A DNA stretch of 64,000 bases from Gelatiniphilus marinus (GCF_042678305.1 NZ_JBHUDT010000002.1), one strand, 5' to 3'; positions 34,773-46,200 are shown, numbered from the stretch's first letter. The notes: generated by a model from the letters alone, not told the origin. Translations and numbers: made by a program.

Positions 34773-36047
34773 ATGAAACTTTGGGATAAAGGATTTACAA
34801 TAGACAAACAAATTGAACAATTTACGGTTGGTAACGATAGGGAAATCGATATTCACATAGCAAAATACGATGTTATCGCTTCGAAAGCACATGCTAAAAT
34901 GCTTAAAAAAATTGGTATTATAACCGATAAGGAGTTAGAAGATTTGTTAAGCGGATTAAAAACTTTAGAAGACCAGATTGAAAACGGCAGCTTTGTTATT
35001 GATGCACAATTTGAAGATGTGCATTCTAAAATAGAATTCGAATTGACTAAACAACTTGGCGAAGTGGGTAAAAAAATCCACACGGCACGTTCAAGAAACG
35101 ATCAGGTTCTAGTGGCACTCCATTTGTATTTTAAAGCTAATTTAATAGATATAAAATCGAAAACCAAAACCTTTTTCGACACCTTATTGCAATTGGCCAA
35201 CACACATAAAGATAATTTATTACCGGGCTATACGCATTTACAAGTGGCCATGCCATCCTCGTTTGGTTTGTGGTTTTCGGCCTATGCCGAGTTATTAATT
35301 GACGATGTTTATTTATTAAACGCTGCCATAAAAACGGTAGATCAAAACCCCTTAGGCTCTGCAGCGGGTTACGGTAGTTCTTTCCCTATAGATAGAGCCT
35401 TCACAACCCAAGAAATGGGTTTTGAAACCTTAAAATATAATGTGGTTGCCGCACAAATGAGTCGCGGTAAAAGCGAGCGCACTATTGCCGCTACTTTAGG
35501 AAGTTTAGCCAATACCATGTCGCGTTTTGCTATGGATGTCTGTTTGTATATGAGTCAGAATTTCGGATTTATCACCTTTCCAGACGAGCTAACCACAGGT
35601 AGTAGTATCATGCCACATAAAAAAAACCCAGATGTGTTCGAACTCATTCGAGGCAAGTGCAATAAGATACAAGCCCTACAAACCGAAATGGTTTTAATCA
35701 CCAATAATTTACCAAGTGGTTACCATAGAGATTTTCAGTTATTAAAAGAAAATACTATAGCTGCTTTTGAAGAGTTAAAAGCCATTTTAGATATATTTAA
35801 TTACGCCATTCAGCAAATTATTGTAAACGAAATTGATTTAAACGACGATAAATACAAATACCTATTTACCGTAGATAATATTAATAATCTTGTGGTTGAT
35901 GGTATGAGTTTTAGGGAAGCTTACCAAGAAATTGGCGGCCAAGTGCAAGCCGGAACTTATAAACCGGATATGAGCAAGGAGCATTCCCATATTGGGAGTA
36001 TTCATAATTTGAGTTTGGAAGCTATAAGAGCGAAGTTTCCGGATTAG
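34773..36047 (+). CDS. argH: Argininosuccinate lyase
   Basis: 424 residues of the fumarase/aspartase superfamily. Signature GSSIMPHKKNPDVFELIRGK near residues 277-296, plus TARSRNDQVLVALHLY near 103 and LLPGYTHLQVAMPSSFGLW near 149. It splits argininosuccinate to arginine and fumarate, the last step of the pathway. It lies 947 nt after argE, across the repeat array, and I see no clear promoter of its own, so transcription may have to pass the array. Confidence 0.95.
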   Translation: MKLWDKGFTIDKQIEQFTVGNDREIDIHIAKYDVIASKAHAKMLKKIGIITDKELEDLLSGLKTLEDQIENGSFVIDAQFEDVHSKIEFELTKQLGEVGKKIHTARSRNDQVLVALHLYFKANLIDIKSKTKTFFDTLLQLANTHKDNLLPGYTHLQVAMPSSFGLWFSAYAELLIDDVYLLNAAIKTVDQNPLGSAAGYGSSFPIDRAFTTQEMGFETLKYNVVAAQMSRGKSERTIAATLGSLANTMSRFAMDVCLYMSQNFGFITFPDELTTGSSIMPHKKNPDVFELIRGKCNKIQALQTEMVLITNNLPSGYHRDFQLLKENTIAAFEELKAILDIFNYAIQQIIVNEIDLNDDKYKYLFTVDNINNLVVDGMSFREAYQEIGGQVQAGTYKPDMSKEHSHIGSIHNLSLEAIRAKFPD

Positions 36048-36274
36048 GGTTATACTTGCTTTTAATTACCATATTAAAAAAATAGGTTTAATTTAGTATT
36101 TTTAATATAAGACAGGTTAACATATTTTTTTGGTTTAGAACAGTTTGATTGATAAAGTGGTAGATAAACAATAGCGTTGACTCTAAAGTGCTATTTTTAT
36201 TAATAAGTGTATATTTAAAAAAACTGGTTTTAAGCTCAAGAAAGGTGAAACATTAGCATTCAATAATCTAGCGT

Positions 36275-37990
36275 TTGGAAAACAATAAAAAGAATATAAA
36301 ATATAAATTCTATTCGTTTTTTGCCAAGTACTCTTTAATGGAGAACTATGGGTTTACAGCTGGTTTTTCAATTCGAATATTCAGAAAGTTTATACCGCAA
36401 ATTCCCGAGCAGCACAGCTTCGAGTTTTATCTTAATTCCCAATTAAAACAAAGCACTGTAAACAGTATTGTTGACGAATTAAGCCAATTGTTGGCACAAC
36501 CAGCGTATCAAGCATCTGTTGCAAAAGATTTAAACCATGCCATATCCGGTCTGTGTTCGCAAATTATTTCCTATGGTCTGGATCATGAATTTCAGTCCTT
36601 TTTTGATAAGCTTAATATCGACTCGAAATGTTACAAAGAATTACTGGGTCTGGCAAGTGCTCTTTCTGCAGACGATAATATTGAGGTGAGAAAGATTCAA
36701 TATGTATTGGATGAGGTATCTAACACCATTATAAAACTACGCGAGTTTAAAAATATTACAGGTACATCGATGCATTTAACGGTGGTAATAAAAAGCCTTT
36801 TAAATTATGTAAAGCGCATAAAAATATTATTGGATTTAAAAAACGACATCTTATCGAAAAAAAAATGGGAATACCTTATTAAAGATTACATTTTATACAC
36901 TAAATCTAAAAACAGCTTAAAAGAGTTTTTTGTTTCCCATACCGATCTTTTGGCTTTTGAAATTGTTGAGCATACCGCACAAAAAGGAGAAAAATATGTA
37001 GCCGAAAACAAAAAGGAATATCTGTCTTTTTTTAAGAAAGGATTGTTGGGAGGCCTTATTATTTCAATTTTCGCTTTTTTTAAGATAATCGTTGATTCTT
37101 CTGTTTCCGCTACATTGCCACTGGCTTTTTTATACAGTATTAATTATGCGCTTTGTTTTGTAATTGTGTATTTTTTGGGTGGTACCATTGCTACCAAACA
37201 ACCCGCCATGACCGCTTCGACCATTGCTAAAAACATAGATAAAGATGGGGATTTTAAAATAGATAGCCTTAATAGCATAATATTATTGCTCAGAAAAATT
37301 TCGAGGAGTCAATTTATATCTTTGTTGGGTAATTTTATCACAGCATTTTCAGTCTCTTGCCTAATTGGGTTTTTGCTCACATTGGTAGCTTATCTAAATC
37401 CAATAAGCGCAAATAAATCAATAACTCTTATCGAGCAGGTTTTTCCGTTTTCTGGTGGCGCCATTTATTATGCAGCCATAGCTGGTGTGTTTTTGTCTTT
37501 ATCGGGTTTTATCTCTGGTTATTTTGACAATAAGGTTAAAAGGTTAAATTTAGCCTATAGGATACAGCACAATAAGTTGTTGTCTGGGTTTTTTTCAGAA
37601 CATAAACTTAAGCGCCTCTCGTTGGTTGTAGAGCGTAATTTAGGGGTTTATGCGGGTAACATTAGCCTTGGGTTTTTTCTAGGTTCTGCTTTTTTGTTAA
37701 GTTATTTAATGCCTTTTAGTATAGATATAAGGCATATTGCTTTTAGTTCTTCAAACGTAGGTTATGGCATTATAAACCATACCTTTGGTATAACTACTGT
37801 TGCATGGGCGCTGCTTAGTGTTTTTTTAATTGGTGCGGTTAATTTTTTTGTTAGTTTTTCCATGACATTTTTATTGGTTCTTAAGTCCAGAGGCTTAAAA
37901 ATTAGTAATCTTGGTAGATTGGTGCGGTTAAGCTTAAAAGATATTATAAAAAATCCTTTGGATTATATAATAATTAGAAACAAGAAATAA
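36275..37990 (+). CDS. Gcr-type 'site-specific recombinase' family membrane protein
   Basis: 571 residues from a TTG start; an in-frame stop lies just upstream and the next ATG is at 36338. The N-terminal half is helical and soluble. The second half has about seven hydrophobic segments, for example GLLGGLIISIFAFFKIIV and ALCFVIVYFLGGTIATKQPA. The segments around TKQPAMTAS and YFDNKVKRLNLAYRI recall the family labelled site-specific recombinase (Neisseria Gcr, Pfam SpecificRecomb). No tyrosine or serine recombinase active site is visible, so recombinase activity is doubtful. The usual family length is somewhat longer. Confidence 0.65.
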   Translation: MENNKKNIKYKFYSFFAKYSLMENYGFTAGFSIRIFRKFIPQIPEQHSFEFYLNSQLKQSTVNSIVDELSQLLAQPAYQASVAKDLNHAISGLCSQIISYGLDHEFQSFFDKLNIDSKCYKELLGLASALSADDNIEVRKIQYVLDEVSNTIIKLREFKNITGTSMHLTVVIKSLLNYVKRIKILLDLKNDILSKKKWEYLIKDYILYTKSKNSLKEFFVSHTDLLAFEIVEHTAQKGEKYVAENKKEYLSFFKKGLLGGLIISIFAFFKIIVDSSVSATLPLAFLYSINYALCFVIVYFLGGTIATKQPAMTASTIAKNIDKDGDFKIDSLNSIILLLRKISRSQFISLLGNFITAFSVSCLIGFLLTLVAYLNPISANKSITLIEQVFPFSGGAIYYAAIAGVFLSLSGFISGYFDNKVKRLNLAYRIQHNKLLSGFFSEHKLKRLSLVVERNLGVYAGNISLGFFLGSAFLLSYLMPFSIDIRHIAFSSSNVGYGIINHTFGITTVAWALLSVFLIGAVNFFVSFSMTFLLVLKSRGLKISNLGRLVRLSLKDIIKNPLDYIIIRNKK

Positions 37991-38022
37991 ACGGGTAAAG
38001 TATGTTTATAGAACCCATGGAT

Positions 38023-41000
38023 TTAATTAGGGGTGTTAATTTTTAATAAAGACAATACATCATTATTTCTTGCGATTAAAACAGATTTATTATTGCCTAC
38101 GGTAATAAAGGCAGCATCTTTTACATCGCCATTTGCCCATAAGTTTGTATCTGCATTTGGTATGTAATTAAAATTTCTAGAATGGTCTCCCTTTAGTAAA
38201 ATTCCATAGTTGGCATCGTTTCTGGGGGTTTCAACCTCAGAGCCAAATAAGTTGCCCAAAAGTAAAATATCTTGGTTTTTGTCATCATTAAAATCGTCTA
38301 TCAAGATTTTGTTTACAGACGATAGTTGCGCTCTATTTTCAAAAGCATCAAATTCAAACGATCCGTTTTGGTTTCTTAAAATGGCCGATGCAAAGTAAGT
38401 AGCTTTGTAATTAATACTTTCTGATAGTTTGTCTCCGTAAATGTCTTTAATATTAGCCGATCCAAAATCGTTATAGGTTTTAAATTTATCTTTTATAAAA
38501 GGCATTTGTTGTGAAGAGCATTGTCTGCCCCTCACAGGATATATGTTATTTTCTTGACTGTATCCTAGTACAATATCATCTGTATTGTTGTTGTCAAAAT
38601 CATTTACATATAAATAAAAAGGGTTGTCAAAACTTGCTTTGTATTTGTAGTTTAGCCCTAAATTTCCAGCGATAATATCTAAATCGCCATCATTGTCTAT
38701 ATCGTTAACCTCAACAGCACTCCACCAACCTACATGTTTTGATAGGCCGTATGTTTTAGACTCGTTGCTGAAAACCCCCGAATTGTTAATAAACAGTTCA
38801 ATTGGCCCCCATTCGTTTGCGATTATTAAATCTTGGTCTCCATCTTTATCAATATCTGCCCAGGTAGAAGCTGTAATCATAGTGTGTTCTGTAAGTTCTG
38901 GAATAGCCTTTTGGGTAGCATCTTTAAACGCTATTTTTTCTTTTGTTGAGGTGTTTTCCAGCAAATAGCTGTTTACTGGTCGGCCGTAAAACCCGGGTTT
39001 TACACGGCCTCCAATAAAGAGGTCGATGTCTCCATCTTTATCAAAATCTGTTGCAGATACACGCAAACCACTCGATACTATTTTTGGTAAAGCTTTTGTG
39101 TTTTTTATAAAAGTACCGTTGCCTTTATTTTCATAAAAACGATCTAAATAGTAATTGTTGTTGGGCTCTAGTTCTGTACCTCCACTTATAACGTAAAGGT
39201 CGTTATCTCCATCGTTGTCGGCATCAAAGAATATGGCTCCTACATCTTCATGATTTTTATCTGCTGTAAAGATTTTGTTGATTTTGGTAAAAGTCCCGTT
39301 TTTGGTTTGAATATAAAGTGCACTTTTTTGGTTTTTTGCACCACCAATAAAGAAATCATCTAAACCATCGTTGTTTACATCGGCCACTGCTAGGGCTGGC
39401 CCTAGTTGAGACATCCGGTGCGGTAACAGTACTTCTTTTTCAAAGTCGTTAAAATCATTCTCTTTGTGTTTAAAGTCTATGCCTGAAGTATTAGTTATAT
39501 CTGTAAATAATTCACTAGAAATTGTTTTGTGTTTGTTTTTTAAAGAGCCTTTATCTGTATAAGCTACATTAATGGTTTGGTTTGGTTTAATGTTGTATAT
39601 ACTATGCGAGGTATTGTCGTTCCAAATAACTTTTAAACTATCTATTGCCTGGTCTTGTTTTACTCCAAAATGTACGGCGTCTGCCATAGCCGATTGAAAC
39701 CCTCTGGTAAAATGATTCTCAATGGTTTGGGTGTTAGATTTAGAATACAGTTTAACTCTTGCGCCAATAGCGTTAATGTTGTTGTTTGGCCCTTTTAGTT
39801 TAACCTTTAAATAGTTGTTGTTTGTTGCGTTGTTTTTGTATATGAAGGACATTCCGGAAGAATTGTTGACCACAATATCTAAGGTGCCGTCGTTGTTGAA
39901 ATCTGCATAGGCAGCACCGTTTGAATTTGTTGGGTTTTGCGATATGCTTAATTTCTTGAAGGTTAAATCGCCATTATTTAAGTAAAAGTAGTTTTCTTTT
40001 TTTCGAGAAGGCATTTTAGATAGAAGATCGTTAATATAGCTTTCGGTTTCAATTCTTTTGTTTTTTATCACTTCGGCTTGTTTTGCTTTTTGGTAATTAA
40101 CAAAATCGTTGTTTCTAAAATCGCCTTTAATGCCGTTTGATACAAATAGATCTTTTTGCCCATCGTTGTCCATGTCGAAAAACAGAGGTGCCCAACTCCA
40201 ATCTGTGCTTGAAACACCTGCTATTTGCGCAACATCTGAGAACATTGGGATACCACTTTTTTTGTCAACACCATTATTTAATTGTAATGTATTGTACATG
40301 TATTGGTGGTGCAGGCCTAGGTTTGTGTTTCTGTAAAACCTTTCGGGATTCATACCGCTCATACTCGTTTTTTGGGAGAAGTTGTCTTCTGCCATCATAT
40401 CTAAGGATATAATGTCTAAAAGTCCATCGTTGTTCATGTCAGCAATGTCATTGCCCATTGAGAAATTAGAGATATGTTTGAATGCCTGCAGCGAAACTTC
40501 ATTGAAAGTCCCATTCTTATTGTTTAAGTACAGAAAGTCTTTTTCAGAAAAATCATTTCCAACATAGATATCTGGCCAGCTATCGTTATTTAAATCGGCT
40601 ATAGCTACACCAAGCCCATAGCCAACCATGGTATTTATAATGTTTGCTTTATCGGTAACATCAACAAATTTTCCGTTGTTGTTTTTGTAGAGGCGATTAC
40701 CTCTAAACTCAGATTTTTGATCGATTAAGTTAGCTAGATTGTTTTCGTCGTACATATCTATGCCGTGGTTTAGCAAAAACATATCTAAATCACCATCTTT
40801 ATCGTAGTCAAAAAAGGTTGCTTGGGTTGTAAAATGAGGTAAATCCAGACCATATTTTTCTGCCTGATTTTCAAATTTGGGTTTGCCATTGCTGTCTATT
40901 CCTAAGTTAACCAATAATTCGTTTTTTCGTTTATTAGGATCTTTAATTTTTCCAGACTTGCAGTAGTAAATATCCATTAAGCCATCGTTATTTATGTCAA

Positions 41001-41388
41001 CTAAAGTAACACCGGTACCAAAACCATAGCCGCCTTCTGCATTGGCAGTTTTGGTTATATCGTTAAACCTCATATTGCCTATGTTAAGGTATAAGGTGTT
41101 TTCTTTTGTACTATTAACAAAGTAAATATCTATTAGTCCGTCGTTGTTAAAATCTGCTGTGGCTACACCACCACCATTATAGTAATACTCATACAATAAT
41201 CCGTTATTGCTTATATTTTCTTTAAGTTCGTTAAGAAAGAAAATACCTGTTTTTTCGGGAGGTAAGATTGTAAAGGCTTCTTTTTGTTCTTGAGTGTTTA
41301 ATGGTGTTTCCTTTACGCTACTAGTATTGTTTCTTTTACAATTAAAAAACAGAAGAACTAGGCTTATTACAAATAATACTTTTTTCAT
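38023..41388 (-). CDS. FG-GAP/VCBS repeat and ASPIC/UnbV domain lipoprotein (CRTAC1-like), module 1
   Basis: 1121 residues with lipobox MKKVLFVISLVLLFFNCKR (Cys17). Many calcium-binding FG-GAP repeats occur, for example DFNNDGLIDIYFV at residues 79-91, DINNDGLMDIYYC and DYDKDGDLDMFLL. An ASPIC/UnbV domain (IGARVKLYSKSNTQT onward) lies near the middle, followed by a second run of repeats. It predicts a beta-propeller, surface-anchored protein. It is downstream of a SusC/SusD pair behind a hairpin. A homologue of nearly the same size occupies the same place in module 2. Function unknown; likely a substrate-binding partner of the SusCD transporter. Confidence 0.88.
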   Translation of the reverse strand: MKKVLFVISLVLLFFNCKRNNTSSVKETPLNTQEQKEAFTILPPEKTGIFFLNELKENISNNGLLYEYYYNGGGVATADFNNDGLIDIYFVNSTKENTLYLNIGNMRFNDITKTANAEGGYGFGTGVTLVDINNDGLMDIYYCKSGKIKDPNKRKNELLVNLGIDSNGKPKFENQAEKYGLDLPHFTTQATFFDYDKDGDLDMFLLNHGIDMYDENNLANLIDQKSEFRGNRLYKNNNGKFVDVTDKANIINTMVGYGLGVAIADLNNDSWPDIYVGNDFSEKDFLYLNNKNGTFNEVSLQAFKHISNFSMGNDIADMNNDGLLDIISLDMMAEDNFSQKTSMSGMNPERFYRNTNLGLHHQYMYNTLQLNNGVDKKSGIPMFSDVAQIAGVSSTDWSWAPLFFDMDNDGQKDLFVSNGIKGDFRNNDFVNYQKAKQAEVIKNKRIETESYINDLLSKMPSRKKENYFYLNNGDLTFKKLSISQNPTNSNGAAYADFNNDGTLDIVVNNSSGMSFIYKNNATNNNYLKVKLKGPNNNINAIGARVKLYSKSNTQTIENHFTRGFQSAMADAVHFGVKQDQAIDSLKVIWNDNTSHSIYNIKPNQTINVAYTDKGSLKNKHKTISSELFTDITNTSGIDFKHKENDFNDFEKEVLLPHRMSQLGPALAVADVNNDGLDDFFIGGAKNQKSALYIQTKNGTFTKINKIFTADKNHEDVGAIFFDADNDGDNDLYVISGGTELEPNNNYYLDRFYENKGNGTFIKNTKALPKIVSSGLRVSATDFDKDGDIDLFIGGRVKPGFYGRPVNSYLLENTSTKEKIAFKDATQKAIPELTEHTMITASTWADIDKDGDQDLIIANEWGPIELFINNSGVFSNESKTYGLSKHVGWWSAVEVNDIDNDGDLDIIAGNLGLNYKYKASFDNPFYLYVNDFDNNNTDDIVLGYSQENNIYPVRGRQCSSQQMPFIKDKFKTYNDFGSANIKDIYGDKLSESINYKATYFASAILRNQNGSFEFDAFENRAQLSSVNKILIDDFNDDKNQDILLLGNLFGSEVETPRNDANYGILLKGDHSRNFNYIPNADTNLWANGDVKDAAFITVGNNKSVLIARNNDVLSLLKINTPN

Positions 41389-41407
41389 TTTCTGAAAATT
41401 TTAACTT

Positions 41408-41568
41408 ATACCAATTTAACCTTAAAATGTCGCTATAAATAGTTTCTTTTTTGTTTTTCCGTCGTTAAAAAATAAAACCGTAGCTATGGCTATGCTAATA
41501 TTTTTTGCCTTGTTAAAACAAAAAATAATTCGATTTATCATCACGACATTTCAAAATTAAATTGGTAT
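41408..41568. mobile_element. MITE-like 161-bp palindromic element
   Basis: The 25-bp ends are inverted repeats with three mismatches: left starts ATACCAATTTAA and ends AAATGTCG (41408-41432), right runs CGACATTT to TTAAATTGGTAT (41544-41568). The inverted similarity continues inward to a centre near TAGCTATGGCTA, so the whole element folds on itself. It lies between susD and the FG-GAP gene of module 1 and has no ORF. Confidence 0.6.
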
Positions 41569-41569
41569 C

Positions 41570-41607
41570 AAAACAGAACCCATTTTATAGAAAATGGGTT
41601 CTGTTTT
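41570..41607. terminator. Terminator/hairpin after susCD module 1
   Basis: AAAACAGAACCCATTTT (41570-41586), loop atag, and its exact reverse complement (41591-41607). The 17-bp stem with terminal T runs works on either strand. It sits between susD and the FG-GAP gene. Confidence 0.75.
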
Positions 41608-41654
41608 TTCAAATAAATATATTAAAAATTAATTATGTTTTTTGAATAATTAAA

Positions 41655-43226
41655 TTAATTATAACCAGAATTTTGACTAAGATTTGAGTTTTTATCAATT
41701 TCGCCTTGTGGTATAGGAAACTTTAAGTTGGCATTGTTCCAGGTTCTGGTTTCCCAAATTTCTTTACCATCATCAATTAAGTTACCGTCGGTATCCATAT
41801 CTACTCTGTAAATGGTTAGTACTTCAGGGGTTCCTGCAATATTCCAACGCCTTATATCCCAAAAGCGGTGTTCTTCAAAAGCGAGTTCCACTCTACGCTC
41901 ACGCCTCACTCTTTCCCTAAGTTCAGACTGACTGCCAACAGCTATGGCGGGCATATTAACTCTATTTCTAACCATGTTAATAGCATCAACTGCCAACCCT
42001 AAATTGGTGTCAGATTCTATTAAAGCCTCGGCATAGTTTAGATAGACTTCTGCTAGCCTAATGTGTATCCAGTGTTGGGTGCTACGCTCTCTATGATTTC
42101 TATCTTCCTGCATCATTTTTTTTAGGCCATAACCTGTTCTTGTAAAGTCTCCGCTAGAGGCAATACCAGCAAAACCACCTGGTCTGAACTCCCAAGTTAG
42201 TCCTTTCCATTCTGAGCCATCGTATAGTATTGAGGCGTCAAATCTGGGGTCTCTACCTTCGTAAGGGTTGTTAGCATCGTAGCCTGAGCCAGCTTCTTCT
42301 GGTAATAAGCCGGTAGCTTGCATCTCATATTGATCTACCAAATTTTGAGTTGGGCCTGTGCCTCCCCAACCACTAACGGCTGCGGTAGATTTAGGTGTAT
42401 TAAATAGATTTGCCCAATGTGTTTTATCTGGGTCGCTAAATTGGGTATCGAATATAACTTCTGATGCGCCATCGGTAACAAATACACTGCCATAATCACT
42501 GTCTAGCGTTCTTGATGTATTGTCTAAAACTTGTTTTGAGGCAATTGCTGATTCAGGGAATTTGCCTTCATACAATAATACACGTCCCTTTAATGCCATT
42601 GCAGCATCCCACGACCCTCGGGTAGATGATGCGCTAGTAGCATTAGTAAACAAATCGGCTGATGTGTCTAGCTCTGATACTATAAAGCTTAGAGTTTCTT
42701 CAGCTGTGTTTCTGGGCACCAACAAATCGTCTGTAAGTTCTTGCGGCACTGTTATTATTGGCACACCACCAAAAGTTCTTAAGAGCAAAGCGTAATAATA
42801 ACCTCTTAAAAAATGGGCTTCGCCTTTTAATCGGTTATTAACTTCATCTGAGCCTTCAAGCTGATCGTAGTTTTGAATAAAATTATTCAATCGCCGTATT
42901 TGAAAATAGGCATTTCCCCACAGCCCGTTAAAAGGGGAACTGTTAGAGGTAATGTTTGCTGTATTTAATTGCGTGTTTGACGCTGGCCATGTGTACGAGT
43001 TTTCAGCATCGTCTGTTGCGGCATCTAGCATATACCAACCTCTGTTAAACCCATGAGGGATACTGTTGTAAACAGCATTTAAGAAGGTTTCTGCAAAAGC
43101 AGGATCTGTAAAAACCACTTCGGAAGATATAGCACCTTGAGGGTCAAATTCAATAGAATCACTAGTGCAAGAGTATTGTAGCATAACAAATGATCCTATA
43201 AAAAATAGTAATTTTATGTTCTTCAT
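41655..43226 (-). CDS. SusD/RagB family nutrient-binding lipoprotein, module 1
   Basis: 523 residues. Lipoprotein signal ends in Tyr-Ser-Cys near residue 20. TPR-like helical core with RLKGEAHFLRGYYYALLLR near residues 127-145, a typical SusD segment, and C-terminal VRRERRVELAFEEHRFWDIR near 448. SusD caps the paired SusC and captures the ligand outside the cell. It starts 10 nt after the susC stop. Confidence 0.93.
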   Translation of the reverse strand: MKNIKLLFFIGSFVMLQYSCTSDSIEFDPQGAISSEVVFTDPAFAETFLNAVYNSIPHGFNRGWYMLDAATDDAENSYTWPASNTQLNTANITSNSSPFNGLWGNAYFQIRRLNNFIQNYDQLEGSDEVNNRLKGEAHFLRGYYYALLLRTFGGVPIITVPQELTDDLLVPRNTAEETLSFIVSELDTSADLFTNATSASSTRGSWDAAMALKGRVLLYEGKFPESAIASKQVLDNTSRTLDSDYGSVFVTDGASEVIFDTQFSDPDKTHWANLFNTPKSTAAVSGWGGTGPTQNLVDQYEMQATGLLPEEAGSGYDANNPYEGRDPRFDASILYDGSEWKGLTWEFRPGGFAGIASSGDFTRTGYGLKKMMQEDRNHRERSTQHWIHIRLAEVYLNYAEALIESDTNLGLAVDAINMVRNRVNMPAIAVGSQSELRERVRRERRVELAFEEHRFWDIRRWNIAGTPEVLTIYRVDMDTDGNLIDDGKEIWETRTWNNANLKFPIPQGEIDKNSNLSQNSGYN

Positions 43227-43236
43227 AATTTTTTTT

Positions 43237-46200
43237 TTAAAATTGTAAATTAATACCCAAGTTAAAAACCCTTTGCTGTGGGTAGAACCAGCCTCTAGTT
43301 TGAGGGTTTTCGGGGTCTAAATGCTTAATTTTAGACCAAGTTACTAAATTCCTTCCGTTTAGGTAAACACGTAATTTATTAATGCCAATTTTGTCTAAAG
43401 TTTTTTGTGGCAGCGAGTAGCCAATTTCTACATTTTTAAAACGAATATAATCTCCTGGTGTAATCCAGTAAGATGAGAACCGTTCGTTAACAGCATTATT
43501 TATTAGTGTTAACCTTGGGTAGCTGGCATTGGTGTTTATTACGTTTCCATCTGTTCCTATTTGAGCTCTGTCTAAGTGGCGGTCAAATACTTTTCCGCCA
43601 TTAAAAAAGGCCCAAGCGGCTTCGTTTGCTAGGTACATATCAAAATTGGTAGCACCTTGGAATAGAGCAGAAAAATCGAATTGCTTGTATTCAAAGCCAA
43701 AATTTAACCCAAATGTGAATTCTGGTATGGTATTGTTCCCTATAAATGTTCTATCGTCATTATCCACTTTGCCATCTCCAGTTATATCTGCATATTTAAT
43801 GTCTCCTGGTTGTGGGTTTTGGGTTTGATAAACCCCATCTGGAGCATTGGCATTCAAATCATCTATTTCTTGCTGGGTTAAAAACAGGCCTTCAGCTATA
43901 AAGCCAATCCGGGTGTTTGCGCCTATTTGTCTTCCTGTAAGTTTTCTCAAGGGGTCAACATCTTCGGCTTCTGCGATATCTATTATTTCGTTTTTCGCAT
44001 AGCCCATATTGAAATTTGTATAGAAGTTAAAGTCTTTTACATTTCCTTTGTAATTTAAAACAATTTCAAAACCTCTGTTATCTATAATACCAATGTTTTC
44101 AAAAGGCAAAGAAGCTCCAAAAGTACTAGGAACTTGGAGTGCCCGGGTTGTTAAGATATCGCTTGTTCTTTTGTAAAAGATATCGGTCTCAATGGTTAAA
44201 GCGTTGTTTAGTAAACCAAGATCTATTCCTAAGTTATATGTTTTGGCTTTTTCCCAAGTAGTTGCAGGGTCTGGTAATCCGCTACTGGCAATGGTTTGCG
44301 CTACACTAGCATTGTCTATAAAAGGCCCGCCAAAGCCAAAAAATTCTAGATATCGAAATGCGCCTATACCAGAATCGTTACCTAGTTCACCATACGAAGC
44401 TCTAAATTTTAAGTTGCTTATAACGTTGGAATCTGCTAAAAAGTTTTCTTGTGAAGCTCTCCAAGCCAAAGAAACTGAAGGAAAAAAACCAAACCTTGAG
44501 TCTTTGCTGAATTTGTAAGACCCGTCATACCTTCCGTTAAACTCGAATAAATATTTATCATCGAAAGCGTACGTAAAACGGCCTGCATAACCTAAGATTC
44601 CGGTTTCTGAGGTACTGTTTGAGAGACTTCTTGTTTCGGCGTCGCCTGCAATAAAGAAATCAACGGCAGTACCAAGGATGTTGCTTATGCCACCATTTAA
44701 GCTGTTATTTTCTGTTACGGTTCTAGAGTAGATTATTTTAGCTCCAAAATCGTGTTTATCTATGGTTTTGTTATAGCCTAAAATGGCTTCGGTAACAAGT
44801 TTGTAGCCTTGACTTTGGCTTTCTGATAGACTAGCTGTTTCGCCTCGGGTGCTAGGTGTACTTATATCGAAAGTGCCATTGCTGGCATCAAAGGTTGTAA
44901 ATGTTTTAGGAACGGAAAAACCTTTGTTTCTATAAGTTGCTCTGTCGTAGGCTACTTGGGTTATTAAATTTAAGCCTTCTAGAAAAGGAAAATCTATTTT
45001 TAATGCTATTTTAGATTGGAAATCAAAATTTTTGGTGTCTGCATATCCAACATCAATAGATGGTTGCAATGCAAATATGGAATAGCCTCCGTTTGAGTAT
45101 TGGTTTACTTCGGTGGGAGGTGTTCTCATGACGTTAGAGAACAATGTTCCTGCTCCAATTCCTGGGCGGTTTCTAGTTTCAATGTTTCCGCTAAAATCAG
45201 TAGTAAGACTTATATTGTCGTTAATTTTGATATCTAAGTTTGATCTAAAGTTAAAACGATTAAAATTATTTCTGTCATATAGAGCGTCTTGGTATAGATA
45301 GCCTAGAGATGTGAAATATTTAATGCTATTGTTTTCGCTGCTACCACTTGAAGAGATGTCTATTGATTGCATTGGTGCGCTAGAGTCAAGTACCTCGTTT
45401 AGCCAATCTGTGTTAGGGTGCGTGTCTGGGTTTGAACCATCTCTAAACTTTTGAAGATCATCATCGGTGTAGGCCAAGGCAACTCCATCATTACTGTTTG
45501 CTTCATTTAATAAAGTGGCATAGCCATGCGAATCTAAAAAATCTGGTAATCTTGTTGGTTGCTGAATACCTGAATATAAATTTACATTAAACGTGTTTTT
45601 CCCTTTTCCTCTTTTGGTAGTAATTAAAACCACGCCGTTTGCGGCTCGCATGCCATATATAGCAGATGCGGCTGCATCTTTTAAAACACTTATGGTCTCT
45701 ATATCGTTAGAGTTTATATTGTTTAAAGCTCTTGGAATACCATCAACTAAAATTAAAGGTGCGTTAGAGCCTAAAGTACTTATGCCTCGTATGTTAACCG
45801 AAGAGCTACCGCTACCGGGTTCGCCAGAACTTTGTATTGTAACAACACCAGCCAATCTTCCAGATAGTGCACTACTTACGCTTTCAGTACTGTTTTTTAC
45901 TATATCTTCAGACTTTACTGTAGCGATTGACCCCGTTAAGTTTACTTTTTTCTGGGTGCCATAGCCAACAATAACTACCTCGTCTAATTCTGCGGTGTCT
46001 TCTTTTAATGTTATGTTTATTGTGGTTTGATTGTTAACAAGTACTTCTTGTGTTACAAAGCCAACATAAGAGAAAACCAATATATCGCTAGCATTAACGT
46101 CAATGGAGTAGTTTCCGTCAAAATCGGTAGTTGTTCCTGTGCTAGATCCTTTAACCAATATGGTTACTCCGGGTAACGGGTTGTTCTCGGCATCTAGTAC

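Noticed and set aside
36275..37990. Active site-specific recombinase
   Set aside because: No catalytic Tyr or Ser motif is visible and half of the protein is membrane-spanning, so the function in the family name is not supported.
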